A stretch of 64,000 nt of DNA, from the NCBI RefSeq assembly GCF_963082655.1, contig NC_081554.1, positions 46,248,826 through 46,312,825 on the forward strand. The letters are read 5' to 3'. The notes below the pieces were generated by a model, which saw only the letters and a list, made by a program, of their open reading frames with translations, was not told where the DNA came from and did no database searches. This DNA comes from Stomoxys calcitrans. Its lineage: Eukaryota > Arthropoda > Insecta > Diptera > Muscidae. Shown piece after piece: positions 44,110 to 55,414 of this stretch; position 1 is the stretch's first letter; every line of letters begins with the position of its first letter. The translations under genes and the position numbers were made by a program.

Positions 44110-46130
44110 ATTATTTAACTTACGATTCCTTCCCCAAAGACCTACACAATTTGAGAAAATTTTTAAGAAAATCGGTTCAGCCATTTTTGATTCTACGAAC
44201 AAACAAACAAATCGAGTCTCATATAGTCATGATGTATTTTATGCCTATTTGGGGCGTTTTTGGGGGATGGGGTGACCCCTTACACTTTGACTGATATGTC
44301 CATTTGGGGGGTATTTGTGGTAGGGCGACCTTCCATTACTTGGATCTAATTTTTATGCCATAGTTCTTGTTGTTGTTGTAGCAGTTTATTGTGTTCTATC
44401 TTTCGTCTGCTTGATTCTGTTGAGTGTCAAGACCCAGGAACTCGGCGTCTGGCCCACATCTTGCACGTCGGCATCAATCCTAGCTCTGTGGGAATTGAGG
44501 CGGCTGCATCTGCCGGAACGTAATTGAGCCAGAACTACTCTGGTTTACCGGGGGAGGTCGGTGGGTATCTATCCACAAGATGATGATTTGGATGATTTCT
44601 GCGATAACAGCCCAAATATTATTCCACGGCGTGTCACAAAGTTGACGTGACCACACTGGCGCTGCATAACTTACCACAGACCGGCCAATTGCTTTGTACG
44701 TGGTCAACAAGGTTTCCTTGTCAGCTCCCCAAGTGCTGCCAACGAGTGACTTGAGGACCTTGTTTCTACTTTTGACTGTATTGCAGACTGCTGTGGCATG
44801 TGGGGGTAAAGTGTAGGAGCTGTCAAATGTGACGCCATAGTTGTAATCTACTGCCAAATGCTTTTCAGTTGAGTCCCATATTGATAGGAATGTTGAAGAG
44901 GAATTTTGGGGTAAGGCGGCCCGCTGGGTATTTTGACCCAAAATTGTATTTGATACCCAAATTGTAACTATCAGTCCACTTTTGGTCCGCCACCATCAGA
45001 TATCTAAAAATTATATAACCTATGATACCTTCCACAAAAACCTACACAATCTGAGAAAATTGGAAGAAAATCGGTTCAGCCGTTTTTGATTCTACGAAGA
45101 AACAAACAAACCGAGTCTCAATATAGTCATGATGTGTCATATGCCCATTTGGGGCATTTTTGGGCATTAAGTTGGATGTAAGGTGTACTCCATTCTTAAA
45201 ATACTTTATTTCAGCCAAATATTCTCATGATATCTGGTTTATGGGCTTTTTCGGGGGTGAGGTGGTCCCCCAGACACTTGGCCTTGAAAAAACATCAGCA
45301 TCGTGCTCTTCTTTCAAATACCATTTATTTAAACCCCATATTGCCATTGGTTTAGGGGAGTTTACACGATGAGGCGTCCCCCAAACATATGACCCCAAAA
45401 TTGGTTATCAAATTCGTTTTCTAATCTCAAATACCTTTCATTTGAGCCACATATTGACATGGTCGAAATATTTGTAGCCTTTGGGGGTGTTTTGGGGAAG
45501 GGGTGATGCCCTTAATACATGGTCCTACATTTAGATATCAAATTCGCATTCTACTCCCAAATACCTTTATTTGAGCCCCATATTGCGATGGTCAATAAAA
45601 AATTGCTGTTTGTGGGGTATTTTGGGAAAGACCTAGAGGTCTTTTTTGGGATACCAGATTCGAATTCTATACCCAAATACTTTTTTTAAGCTCCATATTC
45701 CCATGGTCAGTAAATAAGTCCTGTGTTGGGGAAGTGGTGGACCAGAAACGTGGTCTTATATTTCGATATAAGATTCGTATTATACTCGCAAGTATCGTTC
45801 ATTTGAGTCCCATATTGCTGTGGTCGTTAAATATGTCCGATTTAGGGGTGTTTTGGGGGTTTGGGTGGTCCCCCTAACACTTGGTCCGACAATTGGATAT
45901 CAGATACGTTTTCTTTTCCTAAATCCCTTTCATTTGAGTCCCATTTTGTCGTGATTGGTGTATATATATATTTGGTAGGTTTTGGGGTCGGACTGCAGTA
46001 TGCATTTGCATTTTTTAATATAAAAATCGTACTCTACTCCTGAATACCTTTTATTTGAGTCCCATATTAACCTGATTGGTTCACTTTAATTTTTAGGTAG
46101 TACGTTTGGTGTAAGAGGGAGGGTCCGCCT
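44110..46130 (+). repeat. D repeat: tandem units of about 130 bp
   Basis: The recurring motif (ATACCTTT-ATTTGAG-CCCATATTG, then T-TTTGGGG-GTTTTGGGG and GGTG-CCCC-AACACTTGG) sits near 45440, 45571, 45801, 45932 and 46053, a period of about 121-132 bp. The block from GATACC to ACAAACAAACCGAGTCTC recurs at 42635/44110 and 44947. A jockey-like LINE fragment interrupts it at 44366-44833. No protein-like sequence is seen. The family ends are not identified. Confidence 0.8.
44366..44833 (-). pseudogene. jockey-like LINE fragment with 9-bp target duplication
   Basis: The minus strand starts at GVTFDSSYTLPPHATAVCN, then K-S-R-N-K-V-L-K-S-L, STWGADKETLLTTYKAIGRS, V-V-S-Y-A-A-P-V-W-S-R-Q-L. A deletion removes most of the C-terminus, after which I-I-I-L-W-I-D-T-H and the LTLNRIKQTKDRTQ-like end lead to an AACAACAACAA tail. 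GCCATAGTT flanks it at 44357-44365 and 44834-44842. It is the same family as 14396-15985, here 5'-truncated in the RT thumb and inserted in a D unit. Confidence 0.9.
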
Positions 46131-46564
46131 CCCTTCCAATGTCAACAAATTATATAGTCTATGTTAACTTCCAGACATGACAATCATGACAATGTGGAGT
46201 TCAAACGAAAGGTATAATGTTGTGGACTGTGAATCTGATATCTTTATTCTGCTCACATACCTAGCGGATCACTTCACCCCAAAGCAGTCGATCAATTATA
46301 ATGACCTAATAGGCCACTGGGTGATTTATTTAGACTGGGGGAATAAATAAGACAAATTGCCATGCCCCCAAAATGATAACATTCAGCGTGATAGGATAAG
46401 AGGCTCCCCAGTAAGGGGCTTCTCCAAATTGAATCCATCAATTGGATTCACAAAATAACCAGTAGATGGCGCATATTTAAATGCTAATGCTACTCGCTTG
46501 GAGTGGTAGTTGTCTACAAAAGGCTATTTGACTACCTATTAAATATTGTAGTTATCGTTTAATC
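46131..46564. other. no gene seen
   Basis: This stretch follows the D array and holds no recognised family or coding region. CCAATTGATGGATTC/GAATCCATCAATTGG-type inverted motifs near 46430 may form a short hairpin. Confidence 0.45.
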
Positions 46565-47734
46565 TTTTTATACGCTCCAACATAGGATGTTATACCCTTT
46601 ACCATAGGATAGGGATATACTAATTTCGTCATTCAGTTAGTAACACCTCGAAATATGCCTCTAAGACCCCATAAAATGTATATATTGTTGATCGTCATGA
46701 CATTTTATGTCGATCTAGCCATGTCATCAGCCATCAGTTTGTCGAAAGCACGCTAACTTTCGAAGGGGTAAAGCTAGCTGCATGAAATTTTGCACAAATA
46801 CTTGTTCTTAGTGTAGGTCGGTTGGGATTGTAAATGGGCCATATCGGTTCATGTTTTTACATAGCTACCATTTAAACCGATCTTGGGTCTTGACTTCTTG
46901 AGCTTCTAGAAGGCGCAATTCCTTTGCGATATGGCTGAAATTTTGCACGACGTGTTTCGTTATTATATCCAACAATTGTGCCAAGTATGGTTCAAATCCG
47001 TTCATAACCTGATATAGCTCTCATATAAACCGATCTTGACTTCTTGAGCCACTAGAGTGTGCAATTCTTATCCGATTAAACTGAAATATTGCATGAGGTG
47101 TTTTGTTATGATTTCCAACAACAGTGCCAAGTATGGTTCAAATAGGTCCGTAGCCTGATGTAGCTGCCATATATACCGATCTTGAACCTTCTTCTTGAGC
47201 CACTAGAGCACGCAATTTTTATCTGATTCAGCTGATATTTTGCGTGACGTGTTTTGCTATGATTTCCAACTACTGTACCAAATATGGTTTAAATCGGTCT
47301 ATAACCTGATATAGCTGCCATATAAACCGATTTTTGATCTTGACTCCTTAAGCCTCTAGAGGTCGCAAATATTATCCGATTTGTCTAACATTTTATACGA
47401 CGGATCCTCTCATGACCATCAACATATGTATCTATTATGGTCTATAGCCCGATACCGCTCCCATATAAACCGATCTCTCTATTTTACTTCTTGAGCCCCC
47501 AAAGGGACCAATTCTTATTCGAATTGGATGCAATTTTATACAGGCTCCCACATATAGTTTAATTATACTCCTAATCGGACCATATCTTGACATCGTTCTA
47601 ATAGCAGAGCAAATCTTTTCTTTTATCTTTTTTTGCCTAAGAAGTTATGCCGGGAAAAGAATTCGACAAATACGATCCATGGTGAAGGGTATGTAAGATT
47701 CGGCCCGTCCGAACTTAGCACGCTTTTACTTGTT
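46565..47734 (-). mobile_element. A-family element 5, reverse orientation
   Basis: The right end is at 46565 (TTTTTATACGCTCCAACATAG, decayed). The tail (CTAATTTCGTCATTCAGTTA), a reduced microsatellite (about 46725-46745) and about five units follow, then CACCATGG-like ATCCATGGTGAAGGGTATGT. The hairpin is TTCGGCCCGTCCGAA, and the left end GCACGCTTTTACTTGTT is at 47734. The microsatellite is almost gone, so this copy looks older than elements 4, 7 and 9. Confidence 0.9.
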
Positions 47735-48140
47735 CAAAATTATTTTTATTTGTGTAAGATTCGGCTCCGGTAAGATTCGGAGGTCACCGTAGCGCAGAGG
47801 TTAGCATGTCCGCCTATGACGCCGAACGCCTGGGTTCGAATCCTGGCGACACCATCAGAAAAAATTTTCAGCGGTGGTTTTCTCCTCCTAATGCTGGCAA
47901 CATTTGTGAGGTACTATGCCATGTAAAACTTTTCTCCCAAAAGGTGTCACACTGCGGCACGCCTTTCGAACTCGGCTATAAAAAGTAGGTCCCTTATCAT
48001 TGAGCTTAAACTTGAATCGGACTGCACTCATTGATATGTGAGAAGTTTGCCCCTGTTCCTTAGTGGAATGTTCATGAGCAAAATTTGCAATTTGCAAGAT
48101 TCGGCTCAGCCGAACTTAACGCGCTTTTACTTCTTTTAAT
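47735..48140 (-). mobile_element. A-type left-end remnant split by a SINE
   Basis: AAGATTCGGCTCCGGTAAGA before the SINE and AAGATTCGGCTCAGCCGAAC, TTAACGCGCTTTTACTTC after it form a second A left end in reverse, including a hairpin TTCGGCTCAGCCGAA. The body is missing. Confidence 0.7.
47780..48095 (+). repeat. full-length tRNA-derived SINE with 9-bp target duplication
   Basis: The head AGGTCACCGTAGCGCAGAGG, TTAGCATGTCC has a good A box and a perfect B box GGTTCGAATCC. The body has GGCTATAAAAAGTAGGTCCC. The tail is ATGAGCAAAATTTGCAATTT. AAGATTCGG flanks it at 47771-47779 and 48096-48104. It is inserted in an A-family left end. Confidence 0.93.
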
Positions 48141-49204
48141 TACAACATAAATTTAAAAAAAATATTCTCATGTGTTTTACCTTTGTGAAACTCTAATAAT
48201 CTCCGACTTCTCATGACGCAATTAAATCCTTTTCAGGTTTTTGGTGAAATGCTATTCACTTATCCCAAAATCTTTTGAATGTATGGAAAATGGCCAACTC
48301 ACTTAGCACATACGAAACCTCGACATAATGCTCAAATCTCTGGCCAAGAAACGTTTTTGCATGTGGTTAGAAAATGTCTCTATGTGGTTTAAATCCCCTT
48401 TCACAATGAAGATGACCAAATAGCTTAAACATATGGCATTGGGGTGCCGGACTCATGTTGGTATTTTCGGTTATGGTTTCGAATAAAATGCTTGTTCATC
48501 CGCACATCCTGAAGAATTTCGTTTAAAAGATATGAGAGAAAAATTAAAAAAAAAAAAAAATCGGTATATGCATAGAAAAAATCTTTGTTTTTGTATGGGA
48601 TTAAGTGGATGATATATGGATTTTTAAATGATAGGCAAATGCATGCGATTAAGAAGTCACAACAAAATGGTTTTGCAATACTCTTAATTTGTGATTAATT
48701 GTAGCGTATGGTTTTGGGTCCAAGAAAGGATTATTTGGTCATGGCAAGGATAACTGGGGTGATTTAGGAATTTCTTTTAACCCATGATAGGGAATGGGAA
48801 ATTCGTTAACATACCTTAACTCAATTTAGTCATTTTGCTAGCTTATAATGAGAAAAGTTAATAGTATTTTGCTCATACTATACTTCTACGCAAAAAAACC
48901 TGCTAATTGACCTTGGCTTAAATTCCTTTGAAGTAAATTTGTCCAAAATAATGTCGGTCCACATCCAATGCAATTAAGCAATTATGCAAATTAAACAAAA
49001 TAGTTGACTAGCGACAAAACGGAAATTAAAAATAATAATTGAGTAAACACCTCTTGGCAATTTTTCGAAAAGACAAATACGTTAATTGAAGTAATTTGAT
49101 TATCGCCATTCAATTCAATACCAAATAATTGATATGATTTTATTATAATTTTGAAATGTTTGTTGTAAACATGCAATATTTGAAAAATAACAAAAAATAC
49201 CTGA
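48141..49204. other. no gene seen
   Basis: The DNA is AT-rich and unique-looking, with a run of 15 A at about 48546. There is no repeat family and no coding signal. Confidence 0.5.
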
Positions 49205-49396
49205 AAACAACTTTAATGAAAAATAAGTAATAGTGCGTTAAGTTCTGCTGGTCCGAATTTTATATACCCTACACCAACGATAGCATTTGTCAAGTTCTTT
49301 GGCCGATATCTCTTTAACAAAGGCTATGGGATAAGAATTGCTGAGCCACTGTTGGTGACCAAAGTGAAATTCCTTGTGCAAAATTTCTCAAGTAAT
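49205..49396 (+). mobile_element. A-family left-end fragment 6
   Basis: AAATAAGTAATAGTGCGTTA, AGTTCTGCTGGTCCGAA and TATACCCTACACCAACGATA give a decayed left end with under 150 bp of body. Element 7 follows head to tail. Confidence 0.75.
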
Positions 49397-50888
49397 ACAA
49401 GTAAAAGCGTGGTAAGTTCGGCCGGGCCGAATCTTTTATACCCTCCACCATGGATCGCATTTGTCGAGTTCTTTTCCCGGCATCTCTTCTTAGGCAAAAA
49501 AGGATATTAGAAAAGATTTGCTCTGCTATTAGAGCGATATCAAGATATGGTCCGGTTTGGACCACAATTAAATTATATGTTAGAGACCTGTGTAAAATGT
49601 CAGCCAATTCGAATAAGAATTGCGCCCTTTGTGGGCTCAAGAAGTAAAATAGAGAGATCGATTTATATAGGAGCTGTATCGGGCTATTGACCGATTCAGA
49701 CCATAATAAACAGGTATGTTAATGGTCATGAGAGAATCCGTCGTACAAAATTTCAGGCAAATCGGATAATAATTGCGACCTCTAGAGGCTCAAGAAGTCA
49801 AGACCCAAGATGGCAACTTTATCAGGTTATGAACCGATTTGAATCTTATTTGACACAGTTCTTGAGAGTAAGAATAAAATACGACATGCAAAGTTTCATT
49901 CCAATCGGAAAAGAATTGCGCACTCTAGAGGCTCAAGAACTCAAGACCCAAGATCGGTTTATATAACAGCTACATCAGGTTATAGACCGATTTAAACCAT
50001 ACTTGGCACAGTTGTTGGATATCATAAAAAAACACGTCGTGCAAAATTTCATTCCAATCGGATTATTATCCTCTAGAGGCTCAAGAAGTCAAGATCCAAA
50101 ATCGGTTTATATGGCAGCTGTATCAGGTTATGAACCGATTTGAACCTTATTTGACACAGTTGTTGACAGTAAGAATAAAATACGTCATGCAAAATTTCAA
50201 CCAAATCGGGTAGGAATTGCGCCCTCTGGAGGCTCAAGAAGTCAAGTCCCCTGATCTGTTTATAGAACAGCTATATCAGGTTATGAACAGATTTGAACTA
50301 AACGTGGCACAGTTGTTGGATATCATAACAAAATACCACGTGCAAAATTTCATTCAAATCGGATAAGAAATGCGCCCTCTAGAGGCTCAAGAAGCCAAGA
50401 CCCAAGATCGGCTTATATGATAGCTATATTAGGCTGTAGACCGATTTGAACCATATTTGGCACAGTTGTTGGATATCATAACAAAACACGTCGTGCAAAA
50501 TTTCATTCCAATCGGATAAGAATTGTACCCTCTAGAGGCTCAAGAAGTCAAGACCCAAGATCGGTTTATATGACAGCTATATCAAAACATGGACCGATAT
50601 GGCCCATTTACAATACCAACCGACCTACACTAATAAAAAGAATTTGTGCAAAATTTCAAGCGGCTAGCTTTACTCCTTCGGAAGTTAGCGTGCTTTCGAC
50701 AGACGGACGGACGGACGGAATGACAGACGGACGGTGGGACAGACGGACGGACATGGCTAGATCGACATAAAATGTCGCCACGATCAAGAATATATATACT
50801 TTATGGGGTCTCAGACGAATATTTCGAGTAGTTACAAACAGAATGACGAAATTAGTATACCCCCATCCTATGGTGGAGGGTATAAAAA
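49397..50888 (+). mobile_element. A-family element 7, full length
   Basis: The left end ACAAGTAAAAGCGTGGTAAG, the perfect hairpin, TATACCCTCCACCATGGATC, about seven units, the tract GACGGACGGACGGAATGACA (50699-50752), the conserved tail GATCAAGAATATATATACTT and the right end CCTATGGTGGAGGGTATAAA are all present. The subterminal repeat CCCTCCACCAT/ATGGTGGAGGG is perfect. Confidence 0.95.
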
Positions 50889-51285
50889 TTGGGAGATCTG
50901 TTTATAAGGGAGCTACATCAGGTTGTGTGCCAGGTACGGTGCAAATCGGTCAAGAACCTGATATAGCTCCCATATAAACCGATCTCTCGATTTGACTTCT
51001 TGAGTCCCTACAAGCCGCAATTTTTGTTCGATTAACGGAAATTTTGCATGCGGTGTTCTGTTACGGCTTCCAACAACTGTGTCAAATACGGTCCAAATCA
51101 GTCTATAACCTGATATAGTTCCCATAAGAAACCGGTCTCTCGATCATCCGTGATCGGCTCCTAGAAGCTTCAATTTTTGCTGATTTGACAGAAGTTTGGT
51201 ATGTAGAATAAAATTATGTTTAAAATTTTAGCAGAATCCATGGTGCCGGGTTTTCAAGATTCGACTTAGCACGCTTCATGTTATC
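50889..51285 (-). mobile_element. A-type fragment 8, reverse orientation
   Basis: Reversed units (CCTGATATAGCTCCCATATA, AACCGATCTCTCGATTTGAC) lead to GCAGAATCCATGGTGCCGGG and GACTTAGCACGCTTCATG. This is the variant left end seen in element 2 (AACCCACCACCATG). The hairpin is deleted. It abuts the right end of element 7. Confidence 0.75.
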
Positions 51286-51299
51286 GTTCTACGGTTTAA

Positions 51300-51565
51300 C
51301 TAGAGGCAAATTTAAACTCCCTACCTTTAACGGATATAAAAGATAGCTACCCAGGTGACACCGCGGGGAAGTTTGTGTTCACATTTGAGATGAAGGAAGA
51401 CCAAGATAAGCCTGGATTTTGCAAAGTTGAAACCAATCGCAACCGTTGCTTGGTTTCCAGCTTCCTTAAGCTCCCAAAGTTCGAAATTTCCCTTGAACGC
51501 TTCAAAAAAACGGAATCGATTTTATTGCAACTGAAAGCGGAAATGGTCTTAAAAAATGTGTTAGG
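51300..51565 (+). CDS. unassigned coding-like ORF fragment
   Basis: An open frame runs from about 51300 into the C-type tail at 51566. It reads S-L-P-L-T-D-I-K-D-S-Y-P-G-D-T-A-G-K-F, FTFEMKEDQDKPGFCKVETN, R-C-L-V-S-S-F and ISLERFKKTESILLQLKAEM. It has balanced composition, mixed charges, no periodicity and no match to any repeat family in the window. I do not recognise it. It could be a fragment of a host exon or of an element gene truncated by the adjacent repeat. No splice sites or start can be argued. The frame is about 88 codons before the repeat sequence takes over. Confidence 0.25.
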
Positions 51566-53103
51566 GTATACACTACTGGGGTACAGGGTATTATTACTTA
51601 GTGCATTTGTATGTAACACCCAAAAGGAAGGGAGATCGACTCATTGATGAGTATACTGATCGACTCAGAATCAGTTTCTGATTCGATTTATCTATGTCCG
51701 TCTGTCTGTCCGTCCGTCTGTCTGTTGAAATCACGCTACAGTCTACAATATTGAGCTGAAACTTTGCACAGATTCTTTTTTTGGTCCATAAGCAGGTTAA
51801 GTTCGAAGATGGGCTATATCGCACTATATCTTGATATAGCCCCCATATAGACCGATCCAACGATTTAGGGTCTTAGGCGCATTAAAGCCACATTTAAAAT
51901 CCCATTTTCCTGAAATTTGGGAAAGTGGGTTGTGTTAGGCCCTTCGACATCCTTCTTCAATTTGGCCCAGATCGGTCCAGATTTGGGTATAGCTGCCATA
52001 TAGACCGATTCTCCGATTTATTGTCTTAGTGCCATAAAAGACACATTTATCATCTGATTTTGCTGAAACTTGGAACAGAGAGTTGCGCTAGGCCCTTTCA
52101 CAACCTTCGTCGATTTGGCTCAGATCGGTCCAGATTTGGATATAGCTGCCATATAGACCGATCCTCCAATTTAGGGTCTAGGGCCCATTAAAGCCACATT
52201 TATAATCCGATTTTGCTGAAATTTGGGACAGTGCGTTGTCTTAGGCCCTTCGACATCCCTTTTCAATTTGGTCATGATCGGTACAGATTTGGATATAGCT
52301 GCCATATAGACCGACCCCCAAACGTAGGGTGTTAGGCCCATAAAAGCCACATTTATTGTCCGATTTTGCTGAAATTTGGGACAGTGAGTTGTGTTAGGCC
52401 TTTCGACGTGCTTCGTCAATTTGGCCCAGATCGGTCCAGATTTGGATATAGCTTTCATATAGACCGATCCTCCAACTTAGGGTCTTAGGCCCATAAAAGC
52501 CACATTTATCATCCGATTTTGCTGAAATTTGGGACAGTGAGTTGTCTTTGGCAGTTCGATATACCTTTTCAATTTGGTCATGATCGGTCCAGATTTGGAT
52601 ATAGCTGCCATATATACCGATCCTCCAACTTAAGGTCTTAGGCCCATTAAAGCCACATTTATTGTCCGATTTTGCTGACATTTGGGACAGTGAGTTGTGC
52701 TAGGCCTTTCGACATCCTTCGTCAATTTGGCCCAGATCGGTCCAGATTTGGATATAGCTGCCATATAGACCGATCTCTCGGTTTTAGGTTTTGGGTCCAT
52801 GAAAGGCGCATTTATTGTCCGATGTTGCTGAAATTTTTGATAGTGAGTTGTGTTAGGCCCTTCGCAGTCCTTCTTCAATTTGACCCAGCTACTAAAAAGA
52901 CCAATATTTTGTTATACACAATTGATCAATGACTTGTACTAACTAGTACTTGGTCGAAATCGGAACATATTCTGATATCACTGCTATGGGGCATAAGGTA
53001 TGCATTTTTCACCGGAATTTGACGAAAGGTGGTTTACATATATACCCGGATGGTGGGTATCCAAAGTTCGACCCGGCCGAACTTAACACCTTTTTACTTG
53101 TTT
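51566..53103 (-). mobile_element. B/C chimeric element, reverse orientation
   Basis: From 53103 downward comes a B left end (AAACAAGTAAAAAGGTGTTA, hairpin AAGTTCGGCC…GGTCGAACTT, GATACCCACCATCCGGGTAT) and about eight B units (GGTCTATATGGCAGCTATAT). Then, past the GTCY tract at 51690-51725, there is not the B tail but the C tail: ATAAATCGAATCAGAAACTG, ATTCTGAGTCGATC, ATAATACCCTGTACCCCAG and a decayed end near 51566. B body and C tail are joined within the microsatellite. Confidence 0.9.
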
Positions 53104-53194
53104 ATGATGGTCTCGCCAGGATTTAAACCCGGTCGTTCAGCGTCATAGGCGGACATGCTAACCTCTGCGCTATGGTGGCCTCCGAACGGTGGCC
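53104..53194 (-). repeat. tRNA-derived SINE, head only
   Basis: In reverse: GATGGTCTCGCCAGGATTTA (decayed B box), TTCAGCGTCATAGGCGGACA, TGCTAACCTCTGCGCTATGG. GGTGGCCTCCGAAC then occurs three times in a row at 53173-53210, a short tandem duplication of the head start. Confidence 0.85.
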
Positions 53195-54252
53195 TCCGAA
53201 CGGTGGCCTTCAAAGTTGGTAGAAGCATGTTTTTCGGCGGCCTAGAGACGAAGCTTATTGAAATTGGAAAAAATCGGTTCAGATTTGTATATAGCTCACA
53301 TATATATGTTCGTCCGATTTGCAGTAATAATGCAATAAAATGGTCATTTATTAACCGATTCTCTCGTAACTTGGCAGGAAAGATTTTCGCATGACTCCCG
53401 AAATTACTGGGGAATTTCATAGGCATCGGTTTAGATTTTGTTAAAGCTCCCATATATATTTTCGTCCGATTTTCAGTAATAATGCAATAAAATGGTAATT
53501 CGTTGGTAGGAATTTTTTCTTGACTCTCGATATTACTGGTGAATTTCATAGAAATCGATTCAGAGTTAGTTATAGCTGCCATACATGTATGTCGTCCAAT
53601 TTTTATTCCTAGAACCACTGCAAGCGCATTTGTTGACCAAACGTGCCAAAACTTTGTACAACACTCTCCTCAACGACTACCACAATATCTAAAAATTTTG
53701 GTTAAAATCGGGTCAGATTTAGATAAAGCTTCCATATATATGTTCGTTCGGTTTTGAGAAATATTGCAAACAGTTCTCATTTGTTAACCGATTCTGTCGA
53801 AATTTTGCAAGAAGGATTTTCTTATGACTCTTAATATTACTGGTGAATTTAGAATACAGATTCAGATATAGCTGCCATATAAGAATACCGCCCGATTTTC
53901 ACTTCAAAAGCCACTGCAAGCGCATTTATTGACCAGTCTTGCCAAAATTGTGCCAACGCTTTCCTCGATGGCTACCACAATATCTAAGAAGATTTAGATG
54001 TAGCTCCCATATATATGTTTCTCGGATATTGGGTAATTTGTTGCCATTTGTCAACTGTAGTTAAGACATTTTGAAGATATTTGCTTTACTCGTATTTTGA
54101 TACAGGGATTTTAATAACCCATCTGAAAACATCCGCCGAGGTCCATCAAAATTGGTTCAGAAATTGAAATAGCTCCCACTTTGTATTTATAGGGTAGGTG
54201 TAGGGTATTATAAAGTCGGCACCGCCCGACTTTTACCTTTCCTTACTGTTTT
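53195..54252 (-). mobile_element. C-family element 2, right end missing
   Basis: On the minus strand the left end at 54252 is AGTAAGGAAAGGTAAAAG, the hairpin AGTCGGGCGGTGCCGACT reversed, and ATAATACCCTACACCTACCC. The body has five to six units (ATATATGGGAGCTATA-CTAAATCT in reverse). It ends near 53195 at the SINE head, without microsatellite or tail. Confidence 0.88.
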
Positions 54253-54372
54253 TTTTTTTACTTTCACCACCACTTTGTGCATTGCTTTGCAACGCTAAGT
54301 GGAAGAAGAGTAAGACCCATTGATAAGTACACCTGTCGTTTTAGAATTACTTTCCAGATTCGGTGTAGCTAA
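54253..54372 (-). mobile_element. C-family tail fragment
   Basis: CACCACTTTGTGCATTGCTT, TGCAACGCTAAGTGGAAGAA, AGACCCATTGATAAGTACAC match the C tail at 57295-57350 in reverse. It joins the left end of element C2 directly, the same head-to-tail arrangement as elsewhere. Confidence 0.75.
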
Positions 54373-55414
54373 GTGTAGCATATCCACATATCTTTTACCC
54401 ATTATGGCCTTTTATGTTTGAAGTGGCCACAATTTCGTTCCTATCGTAATAAGATCTTGCAAGGTCATACTCCTTATTCCCGATGATATGCAATATTAAA
54501 GTACAATGATATTCAGTTGACAGTTGGTTCCGCCCTACTTCCACCTTTCCTCGCTGATTTCATTTTAAATATAAGAAATAACCATTTGGCTTTAATGATC
54601 CTTTTAAAGTATGTCAATGCTCTACATATTGCAGTTGTACAAAAGAGCTTAAATCCTAAAACACTGCATAAAACTATCAGTGATATTAAATGTATAAATC
54701 CATTTTATTGAAAATAAATTCTACGACTTTTCAATATAAATGCAATCCCTCTATTCTTTACGCTTGAAAGGCACTGAACAATACAGAAGAAAGACAACAG
54801 TGAGGCAACATCCATGGTGCACTTCCGCATTATGATTTATTTGCAATTTGCAATAAATTCACTTGAATGCATTTTTATAGCTTCCTTTACAGATGAAAGT
54901 TGCAAAAATGCACACAATTCGAATGAGTGGAACGACGAAGCAACAACAAAGCTGATTTATTGTCTCCTCGCCATGCGTACACAATCCGATATGTGAATTC
55001 CTTTAATGTCATGGTACTTTATAATGGCAATATATACCAATATAGCAGGCTAAGTGCATCACTGGCTAACTTGTGATATACAAACTGAAGCGTTGACTGA
55101 CATTTGAATGTGAGATGAGTGTTCCATACGAACTGTCGGTGAAATATGACGGCAAAAGTCCGATATTTATATTATCATATTCAAGTCATTTGTTATGCGG
55201 GTAGGGTTCTCATGAGGGTGACTTGGGGATGTTGGAAACCAAGCAACGGTTATAATTGGTTTTGAATTGGCAAAATTCAGGCCTATTTTGGTCTTTTTTC
55301 ACCTCCAACGTGGACACAAACATTTCTGTGGTGTCACCAGTGTAGCTGCCTTTAACATCTGTTAAAGGTAGTGGGCTAAAATGTGCCAGAAGTTCACCTA
55401 TAGAACTATAAAAC
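54373..55414. other. no gene seen
   Basis: There is no repeat family and no recognised coding sequence. The 54814-54996 frame (starts M-V-H-F-R-I-M-I-Y) has no features beyond length. Confidence 0.5.
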
